A DNA stretch of 6,027 nucleotides from a bacterium (GTDB taxonomy: Bacteria; Planctomycetota; J058; JAJDCP01), in NCBI GenBank assembly GCA_030428695.1, contig JAUIEM010000490.1, positions 1-6,027 on the forward strand. Reading direction: 5' to 3'. Positions 1-6,027 of the stretch are shown in pieces; the first letter of the stretch is position 1, and every line of letters begins with the position of its first letter. The notes under the pieces were generated by a model, which was not told the DNA's origin, did no database searches, and saw only the letters and a program-made list of their open reading frames with translations. Both the position numbers and the translations under genes were made by a program.

Positions 1-713
1 ACTTCCACCTTGCCTTCCAGGCCCGCCTCGGCGACCCGCCGCCGGGCGACCCGGGCCTGCTCGGCGGAGATCGTGCAGGTCGTGACCCGGCAGCCGAAGT
101 CACGGGCGGCGTGGACCGCGAAGCCGCCCCAGCCGGTGCCGATCTCGAGCACGTGGTCGGTCGGGTTGAGCTCGAGCTTGCGGCAGATGCGCTCGACCTT
201 GACCCGCGCGGCCTCTTCCAGCCCCATGTCCGGCCGCTCGAAGACGGCGGAGCTGTACATCATCGTCTCGTCGAGGAACAGCTCGAACAGCGCGGGCTCG
301 AGGTCGTAGTGGGCGGCGATGTTGCGCTTGCTGCCGGCCTTCGTGTTGCGCCGCAGCCAGTGCGACAGCCGCAGCAGCACCCCGCGCAGGAAGGCGAAGC
401 CGCTGTCTAGGCCGGTGCCCGCCTGGTCGCCGCGCAGGATCAGCCGGATCAGGCCGGTCAGGTCGTCGCAGCTCCACTGCCGCTCGATGTAGGCCTCCCC
501 CGCCCCGACGCTGCCGCCGAAGGCGATCGCCGACCAGGCGGCGGGCTCGTGGATCGAGACGGTGATCGGCTGCGGACAGAGGCGGTCCGGGCTGCCGAAG
601 CGATGGACCGCGTCGCCCTCGCGGACCAGCACCTGACCGGAGCCGAGGCTGCTGAGGTAGGAAAGGACGCGGCGCCGGGCGAAGGCGTCGAGCCAGTGGC
701 TGCGGGAGCTCAT
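1..713 (-). CDS. Cyclopropane-synthase-like SAM-dependent fatty acid methyltransferase (C-terminus beyond window)
   Basis: A continuous frame of 237 complete codons runs off the left edge. Related enzymes (CMAS/Cfa family, about 380-420 residues) transfer a methyl group from SAM to the double bond of an unsaturated acyl chain in membrane phospholipid. Visible features are HYDL at about residues 135-138, MMYSSAVF at 151-158, and the SAM-binding motif [12 protein letters not shown] at 188-198, followed by TISAEQ. The last 150 or so residues are missing. The ATG at 713 is chosen because AAGGAGGT lies 9 nt upstream and because it overlaps the DUF1365 stop codon as ATGA. Odd point: classical cyclopropane synthases have YSCAYW or YSCAYF where this protein has YSSAVF, so the Cys is Ser. 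This favours a plain methyl (or methylene) transferase of the type found beside DUF1365 and FAD proteins, such as UfaA1 (Rv0447c) or the Rhodobacter furan fatty acid enzymes. The family is secure; the exact product is inferred. Confidence 0.93.
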   Translation of the reverse strand, partial: MSSRSHWLDAFARRRVLSYLSSLGSGQVLVREGDAVHRFGSPDRLCPQPITVSIHEPAAWSAIAFGGSVGAGEAYIERQWSCDDLTGLIRLILRGDQAGTGLDSGFAFLRGVLLRLSHWLRRNTKAGSKRNIAAHYDLEPALFELFLDETMMYSSAVFERPDMGLEEAARVKVERICRKLELNPTDHVLEIGTGWGGFAVHAARDFGCRVTTCTISAEQARVARRRVAEAGLEGKVE

Positions 714-1459
714 GACACCGGGACCTCCTTGGTGCGGGGGTGGCTGTGGAAAGGCACACGCTTGACCCACAGGAGCAAGGCATGCCAGTAGATGGCAAAG
801 ACGACCTGGCAGGTCAAGAGGGGGAAGCGCAGGAGCAGCCAGGCGAGGCTCCAGCCGTTCAGCGGGCGACGGCGCAGGCCGAGCTTGGCGTCGAACAGGA
901 GCGCCCCCTCTTCGTGGTTCTGCATCGCGACGCCGAGGGTCGCGCCGGGCGCGGACAGCTTCCAGGTGTAGGTCTGCTCCATCGGCATGAAGGGCGAGAC
1001 GTGGAAGGTCTTCGGGAAGCTGCCGCGCACCGTGCCGCCCTCGGCGCGGAGCGCGTAGCAGTGGCGCTCGCCCCAGGGGGTGTTGGTGATCTCGGCGAGC
1101 ACCGCCCGCAGGGTCTCCGCCTCGTCGAAGCAGTAGTAGAAGCTGACCGGGTTGAAGCCGACGCCGGCGTAGCGCAGGTGGGTCAGCACCCGCACCGGGC
1201 CGGTCAGGCGCAGCCCGGTCAGCGCCGCGACCGTGTCCTGCACCGCCTGCTTGAGCGGCACCTCGGCCGGACCGTGGTAGTCGGCGCGGCGGAACCAGGC
1301 GAGATTCGGACGCCGCGACGACCACAGCCAGCGGCCACGGAAGACCCGGGGCAGCTCGTCGAGGTCGAGGTACAGCATCGCCAGGCGGAAGGCGAAGGCG
1401 TGGGGCCGCGGCGCGTGGCGCCGGTGCCTCACGCGACCTGTGTACACGCAGCTCTGCAT
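710..1459 (-). CDS. DUF1365 family protein
   Basis: A 249-residue protein of the DUF1365 (COG3496) family, whose biochemical role is not established. It is nearly always encoded between an FAD-dependent oxidoreductase and a CFA-like methyltransferase, as in the M. tuberculosis Rv0449c-Rv0448c-Rv0447c order. It is therefore presumed to help in the same acyl-chain modification. Family signatures are the N-terminal YTGRVRHRR with [17 protein letters not shown] (residues 6-36), [11 protein letters not shown] (102-112), NTPWGERH (126-133) and [13 protein letters not shown] (148-160). A hydrophobic stretch at about 204-231 could be a membrane anchor or re-entrant helix. The ATG at 1459 is chosen because family members begin just before this motif and because GGGAGGGG lies 9 nt upstream. 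An upstream in-frame start near 1537 would add 26 Arg-rich residues read from the neighbouring gene. It overlaps the FAD gene by 31 nt and the methyltransferase gene by 4 nt (ATGA). Confidence 0.93.
   Translation of the reverse strand: MQSCVYTGRVRHRRHAPRPHAFAFRLAMLYLDLDELPRVFRGRWLWSSRRPNLAWFRRADYHGPAEVPLKQAVQDTVAALTGLRLTGPVRVLTHLRYAGVGFNPVSFYYCFDEAETLRAVLAEITNTPWGERHCYALRAEGGTVRGSFPKTFHVSPFMPMEQTYTWKLSAPGATLGVAMQNHEEGALLFDAKLGLRRRPLNGWSLAWLLLRFPLLTCQVVFAIYWHALLLWVKRVPFHSHPRTKEVPVS
723..730 (-). promoter_or_regulatory. Strong ribosome binding site of the methyltransferase gene
   Basis: AAGGAGGT on the minus strand is almost a full anti-SD complement and lies 9 nt before the ATG at 713. It sits inside the last codons of the DUF1365 gene. 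It fixes the start of the methyltransferase and suggests efficient re-initiation at the ATGA overlap. Confidence 0.85.
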
Positions 1460-2697
1460 GCTTCTATGCCCCTCCCGAACCTTGCGGCGACGGCCAGGGC
1501 GCTCTGGACGCCGTCCTCGTGGAATCCGTAGCCCCACCAGGCGCCACAGAAGTGGGTGTTGCGCACGCCGTCGATCTCGTTGTGGCGCTTCTGCGCGGCG
1601 ACCGAGGCCGGCTCGAAGATCGGGTGGTGGTAGGTCTGCTGGAGGATGCTCCGGGCCGGGTCGATCGCCCCGGTGCGGTTGAGCGTGACGAGGTAGCGCT
1701 CAGCCGTGGGCAGCGACTGCAGCCGGTTCATGTCGTAGGTGACGCTGCAGCGGCTGTGGGGCGTCGCGGGCAGGTAGCCGTTCCACGACGCCCAGGCCCG
1801 GCGCGTCCGCGGCATCAGCGAGACGTCGGTGTGCAGCACGGTGTCGTTCGGCTGGAACGCGATCGCGCCGAGGATCTCCCGCTCCGCCGGGCTCGGGTCG
1901 GCGAGCATGCGCAGCGCCTGGTCGCTGTGCACCGCGAGCACGACCTTGTCGTAGCGCTCCGGCCCGAAGGCGTCGGTGCGGAGCTCGACGCCGCCCGCGT
2001 CACGGCGCACCGAGCGCACCGGGCAGCCGGTGCGGATGCGGTCGCGGAAGGGCTCGATCAACTTCTCGGCGTAGCGCCGCGAGCCGCCCTCGATCACCCG
2101 CCAGGGGATGCGGTCGCTGACCTCGAGGAAGCCGTGGTTCTCGAAGAAGCGGGCGTAGAACAGGAAGGGCATGTCCGCCATCCGCGCGGGGTCGGCCGAC
2201 CAGATCGCCGAGCCGAGCGGGATCACGTGCTCGTCGACGCAGCGCTGACCGTAGCGCCCCGCGCGCAGGAAGTCGCCGAGCGTCAGCGCCGGGTCGGGGT
2301 CTTCGAGGAAGCGCTTCGCGTCGCCGAGGAAACGGATGATGTCGCGAAACATGCGGTAGAAGGACGGCCGCAGCAGGTTCATGCGCTGGGCGAAGATCGT
2401 GTTGAGGTTGGTCGGGTTGTACTCGACCCCGCTCCTCTCACTGCGCACGCTGAAGCTCATGTCGCTCGCCTGGCTCGGCACGCCGAGCAGCTCGAGCATC
2501 CGGCAGAAGCCCGGGTAGGTGACCCGGTTGAAGACGATAAAGCCGGTGTCGACCGCGGGACCCCCGGGGACGTCCACGGTGTGCGTGTGGCCCCCGATGC
2601 GGTCCCGGGCCTCATAGACGGTCAGCTCGTGGTCTTGCAGGAGGAGACGGGCGGCGAGCATCCCGGAGATTCCGCTGCCTACGATCGCGATGCGCAT
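1429..2697 (-). CDS. FAD-dependent amine-oxidase-like oxidoreductase (COG2907 type)
   Basis: A 422-residue flavoprotein of the NAD(P)-binding/amine oxidase superfamily. The N-terminal Rossmann motif is [12 protein letters not shown] (residues 1-12), with E29 ending the second strand to bind the FAD ribose, followed by RDRIGGH (31-37). VDTGFIVFN (49-57) is typical of this subgroup. The C-terminal [14 protein letters not shown] (383-396) is the second flavin-contacting motif. The protein is complete, with no frameshift. It is the first gene of the lipid-modification operon. In this context a role in desaturating, reducing or oxidising a methylated acyl chain is likely, but the exact reaction is not known from sequence. 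The ATG at 2697 is chosen because it opens directly on the beta-strand of the FAD fold; an in-frame GTG at 2709 would add four residues. The Shine-Dalgarno is weak (GTGGGG, 6 nt upstream). Transcription probably starts at the promoter at 2727-2755. Confidence 0.94.
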   Translation of the reverse strand: MRIAIVGSGISGMLAARLLLQDHELTVYEARDRIGGHTHTVDVPGGPAVDTGFIVFNRVTYPGFCRMLELLGVPSQASDMSFSVRSERSGVEYNPTNLNTIFAQRMNLLRPSFYRMFRDIIRFLGDAKRFLEDPDPALTLGDFLRAGRYGQRCVDEHVIPLGSAIWSADPARMADMPFLFYARFFENHGFLEVSDRIPWRVIEGGSRRYAEKLIEPFRDRIRTGCPVRSVRRDAGGVELRTDAFGPERYDKVVLAVHSDQALRMLADPSPAEREILGAIAFQPNDTVLHTDVSLMPRTRRAWASWNGYLPATPHSRCSVTYDMNRLQSLPTAERYLVTLNRTGAIDPARSILQQTYHHPIFEPASVAAQKRHNEIDGVRNTHFCGAWWGYGFHEDGVQSALAVAARFGRGIEACRAACTQVA

Positions 2698-2702
2698 TCC
2701 AT

Positions 2703-2746
2703 GCCCCACACACTAACGACACAAAATATATACACCACCTATACAC
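2703..2746 (-). promoter_or_regulatory. Candidate CarH/LitR operator: four in-phase 11-bp repeats
   Basis: On the minus strand, four consecutive 11-mers start at 2746, 2735, 2724 and 2713: GTGTATAGGTG, GTGTATATATT, TTGTGTCGTTA and GTGTGTGGGGC. The first two share seven leading bases (GTGTATA), and all four share TGTnT at positions 2-4 and 6. The DNA complex of Thermus CarH was reported to use 11-bp direct repeats, each contacted by one MerR-type domain. The array covers the promoter spacer, the -10 region and the start of the transcript, so a bound regulator would block RNA polymerase. Repeats one and two are clear; three and four are degenerate. Function is inferred from the adjacent CarH-like gene. 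Confidence 0.6.
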
Positions 2747-2755
2747 AAGATGCAA
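2727..2755 (-). promoter_or_regulatory. Predicted promoter of the FAD-DUF1365-methyltransferase operon
   Basis: The minus strand has TTGCAT (2755-2750), a 17-nt spacer and TATATA (2732-2727). An alternative -10, TATATT, is at 2730-2725. This is the most AT-rich spot in the window. Transcription would begin near 2720, giving a 5' UTR of about 20 nt before the ATG at 2697. The -35 match is modest (3 of 6), as for a regulated promoter. The 11-bp repeats overlap it. Confidence 0.55.
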
Positions 2756-2780
2756 GAAGAAACCCGGTTGATGCACCGGG
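2754..2780 (-). terminator. Predicted intrinsic terminator of the MerR-B12 regulator transcript
   Basis: Read on the minus strand, CCCGGT (2780-2775), a loop GCATCA and ACCGGG (2768-2763) form a perfect 6-bp G+C-rich stem. TTTCTTCTT follows at 2762-2754. It ends the regulator transcript just before the operon promoter, and its T-rich tail overlaps the -35 element. It lies about 215 nt beyond the regulator stop codon. Confidence 0.55.
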
Positions 2781-2790
2781 ATTTCGTCGC

Positions 2791-2807
2791 GAGGGCCCGG
2801 AGGCCTC
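2791..2807 (-). other. Stable hairpin with a UNCG-type tetraloop
   Basis: On the minus strand GAGGCC, TCCG and GGCCCTC form a stem of six pairs with one bulged base and a C(UCCG)G tetraloop, a hyperstable RNA loop class. It stands just before the predicted terminator, in the 3' untranslated part of the regulator mRNA. It may protect the 3' end or belong to a small RNA; no function can be assigned. Confidence 0.4.
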
Positions 2808-2947
2808 TTGAGATCGGGCGCTTCGAGTCTTTGAGCAGCGGAGCCGCCTTCATCGCTGGCACACCGGCCATAGGTGAGCAGCGCAGAAGTGCTCGAGATC
2901 TGCCGCATCCGGGTCCGCAGCAGGAATCCCGGTGAATCAAACGGGAA

Positions 2948-2977
2948 GAAGACCCGGCGGCGCCGCGTCTGGTCTTC
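2948..2977 (-). other. Inverted repeat just after the regulator stop codon
   Basis: GAAGACC (2977-2971) and GGTCTTC (2954-2948) on the minus strand form a perfect 7-bp stem around a 16-nt G+C-rich loop, which itself includes the palindrome GCGGCGCCGC. It starts 20 nt beyond the stop codon. The bases that follow (TTCCCGTTTGATTC) are only moderately T-rich. It could be a first, leaky terminator or an mRNA-stabilising structure. Confidence 0.4.
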
Positions 2978-2996
2978 CTGCGGCCCCCTCGGCCCC

Positions 2997-3899
2997 TCAG
3001 CGCAGGGGAGCGAGCAGCTTCGCCAGGATCTCGATCTGGATGGCCTCGGGCGGGATGATCTTGACCCCGGCCTCGACGAGAACATCGTCGCCAGGCGTCA
3101 CCCCCGGCCCGCCGACCACCAGCAGGTCGGTCCTCAGCTCGGGCACGAGGGCCGCGAGGTCGTCGCGGTACTGCTCGTAGATCTTCGACCGCGTCACCGA
3201 CAGGAACACCGCCCGGGGCTTGAGCTGCAGGCACGCCCGCCGCAGGTCGTCGAACGGCAGGGCGGCCCCGAGGCAGGTCACGCTCGCGCCCGCCTGGACC
3301 AGCATGTAGCTCAGGGCGACCGCGCCGAGCTCGTGCAGCTCGTCGGGGAAGCAGGCGGTCAGCGTCTTCGCCGCGGCGCCCGCGCGCACGTTGCTGACCT
3401 CGAGCAGGTGGCGCAGGCGCTTGATCGCGAAGGCGCTGAACAGATGCTCGCCCGCGACCGTGCAGACGCCCGCGGCCCACAGCTCGCCGATGCGGCGGGC
3501 GGCCGGCTGGATGACCTCATGGATCACCAGCGGCGGGCTGACCAGCATGAACGCGCGGTCGAGGGCGCGCTCGATCTTCGCGCTGTCGAGCTCGACCGCG
3601 CCGGCGACCAGGGCGTCGGTCAGGTCGCGCGCGTCGGCCGGGACGCGCGTCGCCTCCGAGACCTTCGTCGTGATCAGGGCGTCGACACCCTGGCGGGCGA
3701 TCTCGCCGATCGAACGCCCCGCCGCGAGCTGGTTCTTGACGGCGCGCAGGATCTCGACATCGCGCTCGGAGTAGAGCCTGTGGCCGCTGTCGGTGCGCTC
3801 GGGCTCGAGTAGATTGTAGCGCTGCTCCCACGCCCGCAGGAGCGCGGGGGAGAATCCCGTCTGGCGCACGACCGACCGCATCTTGTACTTTCCAGACAT
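2997..3899 (-). CDS. MerR-family regulator with cobalamin-binding domain (CarH/LitR-type, probable B12 photoreceptor)
   Basis: A 300-residue transcription factor. Residues 5-72 are a MerR winged helix (VVRQTGFSPALLRAWEQRY, then SGHRLYSERDVEILR). About 90-170 is the helical B12 cap domain, with W141 spaced nine residues from E151-H152 (the W-x9-EH motif). About 178-297 is the B12 Rossmann domain with DELHELG, whose H189 matches the lower axial ligand of cobalt. In this family adenosylcobalamin drives tetramer formation and repression in the dark, and light breaks the cobalt-carbon bond and releases DNA. All core B12 residues are present. The position next to the Trp (His132 in Thermus CarH, which ligates cobalt after photolysis) is Ala142 here. 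The ATG at 3899 is chosen because GAGGAGG lies 7 nt upstream and the MerR domain starts at once; in-frame codons up to 4205 give a non-homologous extension. The likely target is the operon downstream. It could be only a B12 sensor rather than a light sensor. Confidence 0.93.
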   Translation of the reverse strand: MSGKYKMRSVVRQTGFSPALLRAWEQRYNLLEPERTDSGHRLYSERDVEILRAVKNQLAAGRSIGEIARQGVDALITTKVSEATRVPADARDLTDALVAGAVELDSAKIERALDRAFMLVSPPLVIHEVIQPAARRIGELWAAGVCTVAGEHLFSAFAIKRLRHLLEVSNVRAGAAAKTLTACFPDELHELGAVALSYMLVQAGASVTCLGAALPFDDLRRACLQLKPRAVFLSVTRSKIYEQYRDDLAALVPELRTDLLVVGGPGVTPGDDVLVEAGVKIIPPEAIQIEILAKLLAPLR

Positions 3900-3906
3900 G
3901 TTCGCG

Positions 3907-3913
3907 CCTCCTC
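3907..3913 (-). promoter_or_regulatory. Ribosome binding site that sets the regulator start
   Basis: GAGGAGG on the minus strand lies 7 nt before the ATG at 3899. It decides for the 300-residue form over a 402-residue reading that would begin at 4205 without such a site. Confidence 0.8.
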
Positions 3914-3936
3914 GGAATCCGCCTCTTTCTTCCCCC

Positions 3937-3964
3937 AGCCTACAGGTTGGGCCTCGAGTGTCAA
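3937..3964 (-). promoter_or_regulatory. Predicted sigma-70 promoter of the MerR-B12 regulator gene
   Basis: On the minus strand a perfect TTGACA (3964-3959) is followed by a 16-nt spacer and TAGGCT (3942-3937), a weak -10. The predicted start near 3930 leaves about 30 nt of leader. An imperfect palindrome, CCAACCTGTAGGCTGG (3950-3935), lies across the -10 and could be a regulatory site. No 11-bp repeat array like that at 2703-2746 is seen here, so autoregulation is not evident. Confidence 0.5.
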
Positions 3965-4020
3965 GGTTTTGTTTGGCAACCGTCAACGGAACGACGACTG
4001 TTTCCTGCAGACCTCGACAC

Positions 4021-4043
4021 ATGCGGTGGGAACCGGAGCGCAT
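4021..4043. promoter_or_regulatory. Inverted repeat upstream of the sigma-54 promoter (possible activator site)
   Basis: ATGCG (4021-4025) and CGCAT (4039-4043) form an inverted repeat centred about 165 bp upstream of the predicted uspA transcription start, where sigma-54 activators commonly bind. A second short one, GCAT-ccc-ATGC, lies at 4040-4050. The arms are short and may occur by chance. The rest of the 333-bp gap between the regulator and uspA shows only the two promoters listed separately. Confidence 0.2.
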
Positions 4044-4170
4044 CCCATGCCATCCCTCGACGGATTCCGCCGGGGGACGCGACCGCAGACCGAGGCTACC
4101 GCTGCGAAACATAGACAAGACCCGACCGTTACCAGCTGACCTCCGCGCCTCCGTCCCCGGCTCTTTCCGC

Positions 4171-4187
4171 CTGGACCGACGCTTGCA
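4171..4187 (+). promoter_or_regulatory. Predicted sigma-54 (-24/-12) promoter of the universal stress protein gene
   Basis: CTGGACCGACGCTTGCA matches the sigma-54 consensus YTGGCACGRNNNTTGCW at all defined positions except the CA after the GG, which is AC here. The invariant GG (4173-4174) and GC (4185-4186) have the required 10-nt spacing. The predicted start is near 4198, giving a leader of about 35 nt. A sigma-54 activator gene converges on uspA from the other side. Confidence 0.65.
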
Positions 4188-4232
4188 GAATCCGCTCACG
4201 AGCACCCGCGCCCACCATCAGGAGAACCGGCC

Positions 4233-4697
4233 ATGAAGACCATCCGCAAGATCCTCTACCCCTCCGACCTGTCCGCCGAGTCGGAGGCCGCCCTCCCCCT
4301 CGTCGCCACACTCGCCCAGTCGCTCGGCGCGGAGGTGACCCTGCTCCACATCATCGAGCCCGTGTTCGTCGGAGGGGCCTTCGAGGGCGCCTACGCCGCC
4401 CAGGTCGAGGTCTTCGACCGGATGCGCGAGGACGCGCGCCGCTTCGCCGAGGAGCGCGCCCCACAAGTCCTCGACAAGCAGCTCGCCGCCGACACGCCCC
4501 GGAGCGTCGCGCTCCGCGAAGGCTACGCGACCGCCGAGATCGTCGCCCACGCCCAGGAGCACGACTTCGACCTGATCGTGATGGCGACCCACGGCCGCGG
4601 GGGCTTCACCCGCTTGCTGCTCGGCAGCGTCGCGGACAAGGTGATGCGCCAGAGCACCGTGCCGGTCTGCCTGGTGCCGATGGCGGAGAAGGACTGA
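4233..4697 (+). CDS. Universal stress protein, UspA family, nucleotide-binding type
   Basis: A 154-residue single-domain Usp protein of normal family length, cytoplasmic and expected to form dimers. The first strand ILYPSDLS (residues 7-14) carries the conserved Asp12 that contacts the adenine nucleotide. The C-terminal ATHGRGGFTRLLLGS (118-132) fits the ATP-binding pattern G-2x-G-9x-G(S/T), with only the first Gly replaced by Ala as is common. The final strand is VPVCLVP. Such proteins help cells survive energy or oxygen limitation and other stresses; their direct targets are generally unclear. The ATG at 4233 is supported by AGGAGA 7 nt upstream. It is the only plus-strand gene here and stands alone behind a sigma-54 type promoter, so it is likely controlled by an enhancer-binding activator. 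It lies convergent to the response regulator with an 81-nt gap in which no strong terminator is seen. Confidence 0.95.
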   Translation: MKTIRKILYPSDLSAESEAALPLVATLAQSLGAEVTLLHIIEPVFVGGAFEGAYAAQVEVFDRMREDARRFAEERAPQVLDKQLAADTPRSVALREGYATAEIVAHAQEHDFDLIVMATHGRGGFTRLLLGSVADKVMRQSTVPVCLVPMAEKD

Positions 4698-4778
4698 CGG
4701 ACTGGCGAGAGGCCTTGCCTTACAGCGATCGCATTTCCTGCTGAACCGTGACCGTCTACTGGTCTGCAACGACCCTGG

Positions 4779-6027
<1,249 letters not shown>

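Noticed and set aside
100..798. Open frame of 232 codons on the minus strand
   Set aside because: It is a +1 shadow of the DUF1365 and methyltransferase genes. The product is Arg/Pro/Ala-rich with no motif, while the frame starting at 713 shows clear CFA-family motifs.
1519..2811. 430-codon plus-strand open frame opposite the FAD oxidoreductase
   Set aside because: It is antisense to a well-supported gene, rich in Arg, Val, Glu and His as expected for high-GC antisense frames, and has no recognisable domain.
2714..2872. 52-codon minus-strand frame (MAGVPAMK...) before the FAD gene
   Set aside because: No ribosome site precedes it, its last third is made of the promoter and repeat array, and it would cross the predicted terminator.
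3900..4205. 102-codon N-terminal extension of the MerR-B12 regulator
   Set aside because: It lacks homology-like motifs and crosses the predicted promoter. The ATG at 3899 has a strong Shine-Dalgarno sequence and fits family length.
4021..4236. 71-codon plus-strand frame ending in an ATGA overlap with uspA
   Set aside because: It has no Shine-Dalgarno site and an Arg/Pro-rich product, and it would run through the sigma-54 promoter and uspA leader.
4698..4778. Possible bidirectional terminator between uspA and the response regulator
   Set aside because: Only a 5-bp stem with a G-T pair (GGCGA/TTGCC) and a 4-bp GACC/GGTC stem were found, neither with a T-run. The GCGATCGC palindrome at 4725-4732 is also too short to interpret.

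Overview
The window is about two-thirds G+C and gene-dense. It holds six protein genes, two of them cut by the window edges. The gene families are a cyclopropane-synthase-like methyltransferase triad, a MerR-B12 regulator, a universal stress protein and a sigma-54 response regulator. Together with good Shine-Dalgarno sequences and a sigma-54 type promoter, they suggest a high-GC proteobacterium. A gammaproteobacterium is plausible, but the class cannot be fixed from this window.

Left half, all on the minus strand and read right to left. A MerR-type regulator with a cobalamin-binding domain (2997-3899, CarH/LitR type) is followed by about 300 bp of non-coding DNA. Then comes a tight three-gene operon: an FAD-dependent oxidoreductase (1429-2697), a DUF1365 protein (710-1459) and a cyclopropane-synthase-like SAM methyltransferase (713 to beyond position 1). 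The genes overlap and look translationally coupled. Homologous triads occur in other bacteria and are tied to methylated or furan-type fatty acids made on membrane phospholipids. The non-coding stretch holds a likely terminator, an AT-rich promoter and a series of 11-bp in-phase repeats over that promoter. This is the arrangement expected for an operator of a CarH-type adenosylcobalamin photoreceptor.

Right half. The only plus-strand gene is a universal stress protein (4233-4697) behind a near-consensus -24/-12 (sigma-54) promoter. Converging on it from the right edge is a response regulator with receiver, sigma-54 AAA+ and Fis-type HTH domains (4779 to beyond 6027). It is an obvious candidate activator for that promoter.

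Reading of the whole (inference): a light- or B12-controlled membrane-lipid modification module sits beside a sigma-54-controlled stress gene. The most interesting part is the cobalamin regulator, the 11-bp repeat operator and the lipid-modifying operon taken as a unit.
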